Positions 9,231 to 19,137 of a DNA stretch of 64,000 bases are shown one piece after another. The position numbers were made by a program, and so were the translations under genes. The stretch is from the NCBI GenBank assembly GCA_963721335.1, contig CAVRIV010000008.1, positions 186,001-250,000 on the forward strand, given 5' to 3'. Source of the DNA: CAVXDY01 sp963721335 (GTDB lineage: Bacteria > Actinomycetota > Thermoleophilia > Miltoncostaeales > Miltoncostaeaceae). The notes beneath the pieces were generated by a model, which saw nothing but the letters and a program-made list of their open reading frames with translations, was not told the origin of the DNA and did no database searches. Position 1 is the first letter of the stretch. The number at the start of each line of letters is the position of its first letter.

Positions 9231-9827
9231 ATGGACCGGCTCCTCCCCTGGCTGCGCCGCTCGGGCTGGGCGTACGTCGTCGCGGCGATCGCGCTCGCCG
9301 TGGTGGCGTGGCGTCTCGGACCGGGGGCCGGCGGTGGGGGAGGGCAGCCCGCGGCGCCCTCCGGGGGATCCACCACCGCCGCGCTCGCCACGGCGCCGGA
9401 CGCCCCCCGCTCCCTGGTCCACGTGGCCGGCGCGGTGCGGCGCCCGGGGGTCTACCCGATCGCGCCGGGCGCACGCGTCATCCAGGCGATCCGCCAGGCG
9501 GGAGGACCCACGGCGAAGGCCGATCTCTCAGCCCTCAACCTCGCGGCGACGCTCCAGGACGGCCAGCAGGTCCTGATCCCCGCGCGGGCGCCGCGAGGGT
9601 CGGTGGGCGCGGGGGCGGCGGCGGGGAGGACGACCGGCCCGCTCAGCCTGTCCTCGGCGACGGCGGAGGATCTGGAGGCCCTCGACGGCATCGGCCCGAC
9701 CCTCGCCGAGCGGATCGTGGAGTGGCGCACCGCCCACGGCGGACTCGCATCGGTGGACCAGCTCCTGGACGTCCCGGGCATCGGCCCGGCGCGCCTCGAC
9801 GCCCTGCGTGCGGACGTCGTTCCGTGA
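9231..9827 (+). CDS. comEA: ComEA-type DNA-binding competence protein
   Basis: The 198-residue protein has one N-terminal membrane anchor (WAYVVAAIALAVVAW), a glycine-rich linker, an SLBB domain (VHVAGAVRRPGVYPI) and a C-terminal double helix-hairpin-helix (LDGIGPTLAERIVEWR, then LDVPGIGPARLDAL). This is the standard ComEA layout: an extracytoplasmic DNA receptor that hands incoming DNA to the ComEC channel. comEC is 4 kb downstream, separated by ftsH and a secreted repeat protein, an interruption of the usual adjacent pair. The start is supported by the -10-like TAGCGT just upstream. Confidence 0.93.
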   Translation: MDRLLPWLRRSGWAYVVAAIALAVVAWRLGPGAGGGGGQPAAPSGGSTTAALATAPDAPRSLVHVAGAVRRPGVYPIAPGARVIQAIRQAGGPTAKADLSALNLAATLQDGQQVLIPARAPRGSVGAGAAAGRTTGPLSLSSATAEDLEALDGIGPTLAERIVEWRTAHGGLASVDQLLDVPGIGPARLDALRADVVP

Positions 9828-9890
9828 GCGCTCTGCGAGACGGCCTCGCTCCGAGCGACCCCCACGTGGTCGCACCGTTGCCGAGTCGTC

Positions 9891-9896
9891 TATCCT
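9891..9896 (+). promoter_or_regulatory. Candidate -10 element of ftsH
   Basis: TATCCT lies 55 nt before the proposed ftsH start. A transcript from about 9903 would carry the SD at 9937-9944. It would also exclude an upstream GTG in the same frame as the true start. Confidence 0.4.
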
Positions 9897-9951
9897 GCGT
9901 TCATATCGGGGGGTTCGCAGAGCCTCCCTTCGCCCCGGAGAGGGGACGAGG

Positions 9952-11886
<1,935 letters not shown>

Positions 11887-11893
11887 CGGGCCC

Positions 11894-11907
11894 GGGCGGG
11901 TTCGCCC
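11894..11907 (+). terminator. Short stem-loop after ftsH
   Basis: GGGCG and CGCCC form a 5 bp stem with a 4 nt loop 8 nt after the ftsH stop. There is no T-run, so this is a weak terminator candidate, in the 51 bp gap before the next gene. Confidence 0.3.
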
Positions 11908-11924
11908 CCGCCGTCCGGCGGAAG

Positions 11925-11930
11925 TAGGCT
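11925..11930 (+). promoter_or_regulatory. Candidate -10 element, leaderless type
   Basis: TAGGCT ends 7 nt before the ATG of the secreted propeller/RTX-like gene, with no SD between. Confidence 0.45.
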
Positions 11931-11937
11931 TTTCCGC

Positions 11938-13695
11938 ATGTCCATGGACGGGCGATCCGGTCGCCTCGGCTGGGCCGGCCTTGGGGCCGCGGCGCTGCTG
12001 GCGGCGCTCGCGCTCCCGTCCGCGGCGGCCCCGGGCGACGTTGACCTGATCTCCCGGTCGAGCGCGGGCGCGGCCGCCGACGGCACCTCCTTCGAGACCG
12101 CCATCTCCTCGAACGGGCGCTACGTGACCTTCACGTCCGAGGCGAACAACCTGTCCACGGCGGACTCCGACGCCTCCCGCAACGTCTTCCTCCGCGACAC
12201 GCTCACCGGCACCACGACGGCGCTCAACACCGCCGGCGCCCCGCTGGGCAAGGACGCGGCGCACCCATGGGTGTCGGCCGACGGCGGCCGCGTGGCCTAC
12301 GAGTCGGGCGACCCGGGCGCGCGGCACGACATCGTCGTGAGCGAGCCGAGCGGAGGCCTCTTCCCGCTCACCCCCGCCGACCTGCTCAGCAACCTCTCCC
12401 CCTCGATCTCGGCTGATGGGCAGCGCGTCGCCTTCGCCGCGGGGACCTTCGACATGGGCGTCACCCTCGGCCCCGGCATCTTCCTCTTCGACTTCTCGAC
12501 CGGGGGCAGCGTCCCGGTGAGCCTCGCCACGAACGGAAGCCCGGGGAACGGGGCGTCCTCGGAGCCCGCGCTCTCGGCCGACGGGCGCTCCGTGGCGTTC
12601 GTCTCGACGGCGACCAACCTCTCTGACGCCGACGTCGGCGGCATCGGGGACGTCTTCGTGCGCGATCTCGCCGCCGGCACCACCACGCTGGTCAGCCGGG
12701 CGTCAGGCCCGTCGGGCCCCGGGGGCAACGGCGACTCCTTCGCTCCCGTGATCTCGGCCGACGGGCGACGCGTGGCCTTCGCCTCGACGGCGACCAACCT
12801 GTCCGGGGAGGCGGACGACACGGTCACGAACGTCTACCTCCGAGATCTGACGAGCGGCACCACGACCCTCATCAGCCGGGCCTCGGGCCAGGCCGGCGCG
12901 CCGACGAGCTTCGACGCGCAGTTCCCGTCCATCTCCGGGGACGGGCGCCTGGTGGCCTTCGCCTCCGAGGGACCCGGGCTCTCGACCGAGGACAGGGACG
13001 GGGTCAGCAATGTCTTCGTGCGCGACACGCTCACGAGCGCCACCATCCTGGCGAGCCGGGCGGCGGGGCCCAACGGGGCGGGCGGTGACGACGCGTCCTT
13101 CTCGCCCTCGCTCTCGGGCGACGGCCGCTACGTGGCCTTCCAATCGGACGCGGGCAACCTCGTGCCGGGGGCCAACGACGTCTCGAACATCTTCCGCCGG
13201 GACCTCGGTCCGCCGCCGTCGCCGGGCGCGGGAGCGGGTGGGGGAGGCGGGCCGGCCGGCGGCTCCCGAGGACCGGGCGGCCGCTCGGCCCGCTGTGCCG
13301 GGGTCCGCGCCACGCGCGTCGGCACGGCAAAGCGCGACGTCATCCGCGGCACGGCCCGGCGCGACGTGATCGTGACGCTCGGCGGCAACGACGTGGTCAG
13401 GGGCCGCGGGGGAAACGACGTCATCTGCCTCGGCGCCGGGAACGACCGGGCCACCGGGGGCGCGGGCAACGACCGCCTGCTCGGCGAGGGCGGCGCCGAT
13501 CTCGTGGACGGCGGGGCCGGCGTCGACCGCCTCGAGGGCGGGCCGGGCGCCGACCGCCTCGGGGGCGGCGCCGGCCGGGACCTGCTCCTCGGTGGCGCCG
13601 GGGCCGACAGGCTCCTGGGAGCGGGCGGGAAGGACGCGGCGCGTGGGGGCCCCGGGATGGACGTCTGCCGCACCGAGGCCCGCCGGGCCTGCTGA
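11938..13695 (+). CDS. Secreted TolB/PD40-like beta-propeller protein with RTX-like glycine/aspartate repeats
   Basis: The 585-residue protein begins with a signal peptide (WAGLGAAALLAALALPSAAA). About 380 residues of repeats follow, each with an ISADGRRVAFAS core spaced near 60 residues, as in TolB/PD40 propeller blades, paired with NVFVRDLxxGTTTLVSR. A Gly/Pro-rich linker with a cysteine leads to a C-terminal block of nonapeptide-like GGxGxDxL repeats (GGNDVVRGRGGNDVI, GGAGNDRLLGEGG), the calcium-binding RTX type. It is probably exported; the function is unknown. The propeller may be a scaffold and the RTX region may fold outside the cell on calcium binding. The reading is intact. Confidence 0.8.
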   Translation: MSMDGRSGRLGWAGLGAAALLAALALPSAAAPGDVDLISRSSAGAAADGTSFETAISSNGRYVTFTSEANNLSTADSDASRNVFLRDTLTGTTTALNTAGAPLGKDAAHPWVSADGGRVAYESGDPGARHDIVVSEPSGGLFPLTPADLLSNLSPSISADGQRVAFAAGTFDMGVTLGPGIFLFDFSTGGSVPVSLATNGSPGNGASSEPALSADGRSVAFVSTATNLSDADVGGIGDVFVRDLAAGTTTLVSRASGPSGPGGNGDSFAPVISADGRRVAFASTATNLSGEADDTVTNVYLRDLTSGTTTLISRASGQAGAPTSFDAQFPSISGDGRLVAFASEGPGLSTEDRDGVSNVFVRDTLTSATILASRAAGPNGAGGDDASFSPSLSGDGRYVAFQSDAGNLVPGANDVSNIFRRDLGPPPSPGAGAGGGGGPAGGSRGPGGRSARCAGVRATRVGTAKRDVIRGTARRDVIVTLGGNDVVRGRGGNDVICLGAGNDRATGGAGNDRLLGEGGADLVDGGAGVDRLEGGPGADRLGGGAGRDLLLGGAGADRLLGAGGKDAARGGPGMDVCRTEARRAC

Positions 13696-13765
13696 GCCCG
13701 CCCTTCCCGACGTAGAGGGCGCGAGGCCGGCACGTTCGCGGCCAGAGGCGCGCGCCGCCCCGGCC

Positions 13766-13771
13766 TAGCGT
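13766..13771 (+). promoter_or_regulatory. Candidate -10 element of comEC, leaderless type
   Basis: TAGCGT ends 6 nt before the comEC ATG, identical in sequence and spacing to the element before comEA. It could allow coordinated expression of the two uptake genes. Confidence 0.5.
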
Positions 13772-13777
13772 CGGGGC

Positions 13778-16129
13778 ATGGCCCCGCCGCGTGCGCCCGC
13801 CCGCCTGCGGCTGGCACCCCATCTCGTGCTCGGAGCGTTCTGCGCCGGGCTCGCCGGGGCGCTCGCCGCCACGGTCCCCGCCGGGCCGGCCGCGGGCGCC
13901 ACGGCCGCCTGCGCCCTCGGGGCCGCGGTGCTGGCCGGGCGCGGGCGCGCGATGACGGCGCTGGTGCTGCTGGTCGCCGCGGCGGCGCTGGCGGGCTGGG
14001 CGTGGGGGGGATTCCGCCTGGCCGCCACGCAGCCGCCGGCACTCGACCTGCCGCAGAGCGCGAGCGGTGTGATCGTGGTCGACACGCCTCCGGTGGCGGA
14101 CGGCCGCGGCGGGTTGCGCGCCCGGGCGGTCGTGCAGCGGATGGCGCTGGCCGGCGGCGAGGTCGTGCCCGGCGGCACACGGATCCTGCTCGACGTGGAC
14201 GACGCCGAGGGCGGGCCACGGCTCGGGGACCGCATCCGGGTGGCCGGCCGGCTGCGTCCGGCGGCGAGCTGGGCATCGCCCGGGTGGTGGCGCCGCTGGC
14301 TGCAGCGCAACGGCATCGCCGCGCGCATCCGGGCCGGCGACTGGCGCCGGGAGGGCCGCCGCGGTGGGCTCACGGGGGCGCGGGACGGCCTGCGGCGGTG
14401 GGCCGCCGACGGGGCGGCCGCGGGACTCGACGGCGATCGCGCCGCGCTCGTGCGGGGGATGGCGCTCGGCGGTGGGTCCGGGCTCTCGGAGTCCGCGGCC
14501 CAGGCGTTCCGCGATGCCGGACTGTGGCACCTTCTGGCGGTCTCGGGGCAGAACGTGGCGGTGGTGGCCGTCGCCGCGCTGGCGCTGCTGCTGGCGCTCG
14601 GCGTGCGGCGGCGGATCGCGGTGGCCGGCGCCCTCGGGTTGATCGTCACCTACTGCCTGGCCTGCGACGGCGGCGCCTCGGTGGGGCGGGCCGGGGTCGT
14701 GGGCGCCCTCGGCCTCCTGTGCGAGCTCCGCTCCGCGCCGCGCGAGCGCTGGTATCTGCTGCTCGTGGCGCTGGCGGCGCTGCTCGCCCAGCAGCCGCGG
14801 GCGCTGGGGGACCCGGGCCTGCAGCTGTCCTTCGCCGCCGTGCTGGGGCTGCTGATCCTGACCCCTCCGATCGCCGCGTGGGCGCGGGGCTGGCTGCCGG
14901 GACGGCTGGCCGACCTGGCGGCGATGGCGGCGGCCGCATCGCTGGCCACGGCCCCGGTGCTGGCGTGGAGCTTCGGCCGCCTGTCGCTGGCGGGTCTGGC
15001 GCTGAACGTGGTGGCCGTGCCGCTCGCCGCCCCCATCGTCGTGCTGGCCCTGGCCGGGCTCGCGGCCGGGGCGGTCGTGCCGGTCGCGGGGGTCGCGCTG
15101 GCATGGGTGGCCGGGCTCGGTGCGGGCGCCCTGCTGCTGGCCGCGCGCGCCGCCGCGGCGATCCCCGGGGCGGCCGTGGACCTGCCCTCGTCGTCGGCAT
15201 GGCTCCTGCTGGCGCCGCCGGTCGCGGTGGCGGTGCTGGGACATCGGCTGGCCCCCGGCGGCGGCGGGAGGATCGGCGCCTCGGCGTGGCGCGCGGCCGC
15301 GGCGCTCGGCGTGTCGCTGGCCCTGGCCGGGTGGACCCTGGCTCGGCCGGCGCCACCGCCGCCCTGGCCCGCCGGCGCGGCGGTGACGGCGCTCGACATC
15401 GGCCAGGGCGACGCCATCCTGCTGCGCAGCCCCGAGGGCGCCGCGGCCCTGTTCGACAGCGGCCCGCCCGGCCCGCCCGCCCCGGTCCTGGCCGCGCTTC
15501 GACGGATGGGAGTGCGCCGTCTCGACGTCGTGGTCCTCACGCACGACTCCCTCGACCACGTGGGCGGCGCCGTCAACGTGCTGCGCGAGATGGACGTGGG
15601 GGTGCTGGTTCACGAGCCCCCGCCCGAGGACGGCTTCGCGCCCGCGCACGACCGGGCGGTCGCGGCGGCGAGGGAGCGCGCGGTGCCGGTGCGCGAGGCC
15701 CGCGCGGGTACGCTGATCGCCGTGGGACGTTGGAGCGTGCGGGTCCTGTCCCCGGCCCGCGGCCGGCGGCCGGGCGAGGATCCGAACCCCGTGAGCCTCG
15801 TGGCCCTGGCGTCCGCCGGGACCCTGGACGTCCTGCTCACGGCCGATGCCGAGAGCGACGCGCTGGCGCGGCTGCCGCTGCGCCCGGTGGAGGTGCTGAA
15901 GGTGTCCCACCACGGCTCCGAGGATCCCGGGCTCCCGGACGTGCTCACGCGCCTGCGGCCGCGCGTGGCGGTCGTGTCGGCGGGGGAGGGGAACCCGTTC
16001 CGTCATCCGCGGCCCGAGACGCTCGCCGCGCTGGCGGCCGCCGGCACGGCGGCCTGGCGGACCGACCTCGCCGGTGACGTCACGGTCAGCGCCCCCGGCG
16101 GTGCGCTGTCCGTCGCGTCGGGTCACTAA
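13778..16129 (+). CDS. comEC: ComEC/Rec2 DNA uptake channel protein
   Basis: The 783-residue membrane protein has the three ComEC parts: an N-terminal DUF4131-like region with two or three helices, the competence membrane domain (HLLAVSGQNVAVVAVAALAL, many helices to about residue 530), and a C-terminal metallo-beta-lactamase domain (VTALDIGQGDAILLRS, VLTHDSLDHVGG, KVSHHGSEDPGLPD). It forms the channel for single-stranded DNA entry, and the beta-lactamase domain may degrade the other strand. The metal motif reads H-D-S-L-D-H, so the third position is Ser where His or Asp is usual. holA follows 12 nt later. Confidence 0.93.
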   Translation: MAPPRAPARLRLAPHLVLGAFCAGLAGALAATVPAGPAAGATAACALGAAVLAGRGRAMTALVLLVAAAALAGWAWGGFRLAATQPPALDLPQSASGVIVVDTPPVADGRGGLRARAVVQRMALAGGEVVPGGTRILLDVDDAEGGPRLGDRIRVAGRLRPAASWASPGWWRRWLQRNGIAARIRAGDWRREGRRGGLTGARDGLRRWAADGAAAGLDGDRAALVRGMALGGGSGLSESAAQAFRDAGLWHLLAVSGQNVAVVAVAALALLLALGVRRRIAVAGALGLIVTYCLACDGGASVGRAGVVGALGLLCELRSAPRERWYLLLVALAALLAQQPRALGDPGLQLSFAAVLGLLILTPPIAAWARGWLPGRLADLAAMAAAASLATAPVLAWSFGRLSLAGLALNVVAVPLAAPIVVLALAGLAAGAVVPVAGVALAWVAGLGAGALLLAARAAAAIPGAAVDLPSSSAWLLLAPPVAVAVLGHRLAPGGGGRIGASAWRAAAALGVSLALAGWTLARPAPPPPWPAGAAVTALDIGQGDAILLRSPEGAAALFDSGPPGPPAPVLAALRRMGVRRLDVVVLTHDSLDHVGGAVNVLREMDVGVLVHEPPPEDGFAPAHDRAVAAARERAVPVREARAGTLIAVGRWSVRVLSPARGRRPGEDPNPVSLVALASAGTLDVLLTADAESDALARLPLRPVEVLKVSHHGSEDPGLPDVLTRLRPRVAVVSAGEGNPFRHPRPETLAALAAAGTAAWRTDLAGDVTVSAPGGALSVASGH

Positions 16130-16141
16130 CCTGCCGGTTCG

Positions 16142-17212
16142 ATGAGCACCCAGGAGCCTCTCAAGCCCGCGTACGTGCTCTGGGGAGAGGACCGCGCCAC
16201 GATCGACCGGGCTCTGACCCGGCTCGTGGCCCGGGTGCAGCGCGAGGGCGGGCTCCCTCCGGAGCGGCTGCGGGCGGAGGACACCCCGGCGGAGGAGGTG
16301 GTGGCGGCATGCGAGGCGCTCTCGTTCGCCGGGCTGCGGCTGGTGATCGTGGAGGGCGCCGACGGCTGGAAGGCGCCCGACGCGGCGCCCCTGGTGACCT
16401 ACCTGGGCGCGCCCAACCCCGGCACCTGCCTGGCGCTGGTGGCCGCCGGGACGCTTGCGCCGAAGCTCCACGCGGCCGTCGCCGGGCTGGGCGGGGAGCT
16501 GCGCTACGGGCCCGATCCCAAGGCCAAGCGGGGGGAGCGGGCGCGGTGGCTCGCCGAGCACTTCGCGTCGGAGGTGAAGCGCCTCGGCGGCGCGGCCTCC
16601 CCGGCGCTCGCGCGGTCGGTGGTGGAGCGCGTGATGGTCGACCGCCCTGACGCGCGCCGTCAGGGGGTCACGGCGCTCGAGCTCACGCGGGAGGCCGAGA
16701 AGCTGTCCGCCTACGCCGACGGCGAGCCGATCAGCGGCGAGATGGTGGAGGCGCTCGTGCCGCGCCACCCCGACGCTCGCGTCTACGAGCTGTCGGATGC
16801 CCTGGTGGCCGCGGACGCCGGCACGGCCTACGACGTGCTCCAGGATCTCGCGACGGGCGACGAGCCGGTGCCGCCCATCGTCGTCCAGGTGCAGTTGGTC
16901 AACCACTTCCGGCGCCTGGCCGAGGCGCAGGCGCTGGGGCCCGACGTCTCCGCCGACGCGGTGACCGCGGCCACCGGCGTTCCGGGCTTCCCGGCCCGGA
17001 AGCTGGCCGACCAGGCGCGGGCCCTCCCGCCGGGTACCGCACAGCGCGCGGTGGCCCGCCTGGCGGCGCTCGAGCTGGACCTGCGCGTCAGCTCCCTGCG
17101 CGACCTGGGACGCAGCCGGGACGACGGGGAGCGGCTGGTGCTGGAGGCGGCCGCCCGGGACCTGCTCGCCCTGGCGCGCGGCGGGAGGCCGGCGCCAGAG
17201 GGAGAAAGCTAG
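16142..17212 (+). CDS. holA: DNA polymerase III delta subunit
   Basis: The 356-residue protein opens the beta clamp within the clamp-loader complex. KPAYVLWGEDRATIDRALTR is the delta-type start, followed by AACEALSFAGLRLVIVEGAD, and the C-terminal AAA-lid and collar helices include RKLADQARAL. The position after comEC and before rpsT is the conserved neighbourhood for holA. A TAACCT hexamer formed around the comEC stop codon might give extra transcription. Its TAG shares the palindrome CTAG (17209-17212) with the stop of convergent rpsT. Confidence 0.92.
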   Translation: MSTQEPLKPAYVLWGEDRATIDRALTRLVARVQREGGLPPERLRAEDTPAEEVVAACEALSFAGLRLVIVEGADGWKAPDAAPLVTYLGAPNPGTCLALVAAGTLAPKLHAAVAGLGGELRYGPDPKAKRGERARWLAEHFASEVKRLGGAASPALARSVVERVMVDRPDARRQGVTALELTREAEKLSAYADGEPISGEMVEALVPRHPDARVYELSDALVAADAGTAYDVLQDLATGDEPVPPIVVQVQLVNHFRRLAEAQALGPDVSADAVTAATGVPGFPARKLADQARALPPGTAQRAVARLAALELDLRVSSLRDLGRSRDDGERLVLEAAARDLLALARGGRPAPEGES

Positions 17213-17487
17213 GCGGTGACCTTCTCCTGGACCGTCTTTGCGATCCGTGCGACCCGGCTCTTCTTGCGGGCTGCGTTGTTGCGGTGAATCACGCCCTCGG
17301 CGGCGGCGCGGTCGATGAGGTGCTCCAGCTCGCGGGCCCGTGCCCCGATCTGCTCCCCGTCTCCGCCCTCCACCGCGTCATCCAGGCGCCGGAACAGCGT
17401 CTTGATGGTCGAGCGGTATCTCAGGTTGCGGTCGCGCTGCTCCAGCGAGCGGCGGTTGCGCTTCATCTGCTGCTTGATGTTCGCCAC
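17209..17487 (-). CDS. rpsT: 30S ribosomal protein S20
   Basis: This 92-residue basic protein binds 16S rRNA in the small subunit. NIKQQMKRNRRSLEQRDRNL and the C-terminal GVIHRNNAARKKSRVARI are typical of S20. It starts at a GTG with a GGAGG SD about 10 nt upstream. It points against holA and overlaps it by four bases so that both stop codons use the same CTAG. On the other side it is divergent from murJ. Confidence 0.97.
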   Translation of the reverse strand: MANIKQQMKRNRRSLEQRDRNLRYRSTIKTLFRRLDDAVEGGDGEQIGARARELEHLIDRAAAEGVIHRNNAARKKSRVARIAKTVQEKVTA

Positions 17488-17519
17488 GCGGGGCGTCCTC
17501 CGTCCGTCGATCGGCGGCG

Positions 17520-17526
17520 TATGGTA
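17520..17526. promoter_or_regulatory. Two-way -10 candidate between rpsT and murJ
   Basis: TATGGTA reads as TATGGT on the plus strand (towards murJ) and TACCAT on the minus strand (towards rpsT). Each is a plausible -10 hexamer in a 53 bp divergent gap, so the two promoters may overlap and compete. Confidence 0.35.
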
Positions 17527-17540
17527 GCGGCCCGCCGGGG

Positions 17541-19130
17541 GTGCGGCCAGCGGTGAGCGTCGAACGACCGGTCGACCCGCCTCGGCGCAGCATGGGGCGG
17601 TCGACGGCGATCTTCGCCTTCTGGACCGGCATCAGCCGCGTGGCGGGCCTCGCGCGCGAGATCCTGGCCGCCGCGATCTTCGGCACCCAGGGGTCGATCG
17701 CGGCCTTCGTGATCGCCTTCCAGGTGCCCAACTTCCTGCGCAGCCTGGTGGCCGACTCGGCGCTGTCGGCGGCGTTCCTGCCGGTGTTCACGGAGCTGGA
17801 GGAGCAGGGGCGCCGCCGGGAGGCCCAGCGCCTGGCGGGGGCGCTCATCGGGGTGATCACCATGGGCCTCGGGGCGGTCACCCTCGTCGCGATCGTGGCG
17901 GCGCCCTGGATCATGCCCGTGCTCGCGCCCGGGCTCTCGCCCGAGCTGGTCAACCAGACCGTCGAGCTGGCGCAGATCATGTTCCCGATCGTGGTGCTCC
18001 TGGGCCTCACCGGCCTGGTGGCGGCGATCCTGCAGGCCAACGGGGAGTTCGGGGCCACGGCGTTCGCGCCGGTGCTGTGGAACGTCGTGATCATCGTCGC
18101 GCTGGCCGCCGTGACGCCGCTGGTGCCCGACGACGACCGCATCACCGTCTACGCCGTCGGGATCGTGGTGGGGACGACGGTCCAACTGCTGTACCTCCTG
18201 CCCTCGCTGCGAGGCAAGGGGCCGTTCCCGCTCTCGCTGGGCCTGCGCAACCGCAACGTGCACCGGGTGCTCGCGCTGATGCTCCCGGTCACCCTCGGGC
18301 TGGGGCTGATCAACATCAACCTGCTCGTGGACGGCGCGTTCGCCAGCCTCGTGAGCGACGGCTCGGTGCGCGCGATCGACGCGGCCTTCCGGCTCTACCT
18401 GCTGCCCCAGGGAGTGTTCAGCGTGGCCATCGCCACGGTCCTGTTCCCCACGATCTCCCGGCTGGCGGCCCGGGACGACATCGCGGGGCTGCGGCGCACC
18501 CTGGCCTTCGGCCTCCGGCAGATCTTCTTCATGCTGCTGCCCGCCTCGGCGTTCCTCCTGGTGCTGGCGGAGCCGGTCGTGCGGCTGGCGTTCCAGCGCG
18601 GGGAGTTCGACGCGCAGAGCACGTCCCTCACCTCGGAGGCGCTGGTCTTCTTCGCGATCGGCCTCGCGTTCAACGGGGCGAGCCTGCTGGTCATCCGCGC
18701 CTTCTTCAGCCTGCAGCTGCCGTGGCTGGCCACCAAGGTCGCGGCGCTCGGCGTCGTGCTCAACGCCGCCCTGGACGCGGTCTTCTACCAGCCGCTCGGC
18801 ACGGGCGGCATCCCGCTGGCGACCTCGATCTCGAGCGCGGTGACCTTCGGGGTGATGCTGTGGCTGCTGGAACGTGAGCTGGGCGGGGTGCACCTCACCT
18901 GGCTCGTCGACGGCGCGCTGCGCGGGCTCGTGGCGAGCCTCGTGTCGGTGCTGCTGGCCTGGGCGTCCTGGAAGGTGCTGGACGATGCGCTCGGCCAGAG
19001 CCTGGGCGCCCAGCTGGTGAGCATGGCCGCCGCCGTCACGGCCGCGACGCTCGCCTACGCCGCGGCCGCCCACGCCTTCGAGATGCCCGAGCTGGCGGCC
19101 CTGTCGCGACTCGGCCGGCCGCTACGATGA
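17541..19130 (+). CDS. murJ: Lipid II flippase MurJ
   Basis: The protein of about 525 residues has some 13-14 hydrophobic helices and the MurJ/MviN signature near the N-terminus: GISRVAGLAREILAAAIFG, VPNFLRSLVADSALSAAFLP. It moves lipid-linked peptidoglycan precursor across the membrane. The first in-frame start is GTG 17541; GTG 17553 (VSVERPVDPP) is an alternative, and the conserved part begins at STAIFAFWTG. lepA begins 7 nt after its stop. Confidence 0.92.
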   Translation: MRPAVSVERPVDPPRRSMGRSTAIFAFWTGISRVAGLAREILAAAIFGTQGSIAAFVIAFQVPNFLRSLVADSALSAAFLPVFTELEEQGRRREAQRLAGALIGVITMGLGAVTLVAIVAAPWIMPVLAPGLSPELVNQTVELAQIMFPIVVLLGLTGLVAAILQANGEFGATAFAPVLWNVVIIVALAAVTPLVPDDDRITVYAVGIVVGTTVQLLYLLPSLRGKGPFPLSLGLRNRNVHRVLALMLPVTLGLGLININLLVDGAFASLVSDGSVRAIDAAFRLYLLPQGVFSVAIATVLFPTISRLAARDDIAGLRRTLAFGLRQIFFMLLPASAFLLVLAEPVVRLAFQRGEFDAQSTSLTSEALVFFAIGLAFNGASLLVIRAFFSLQLPWLATKVAALGVVLNAALDAVFYQPLGTGGIPLATSISSAVTFGVMLWLLERELGGVHLTWLVDGALRGLVASLVSVLLAWASWKVLDDALGQSLGAQLVSMAAAVTAATLAYAAAAHAFEMPELAALSRLGRPLR

Positions 19131-19137
19131 CCTGCTC

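Noticed and set aside
13421..16906. Open frame of 1161 codons opposite comEC and holA
   Set aside because: Very rich in Arg, Gly, His and Pro with no domain. Both genes beneath have strong family matches.
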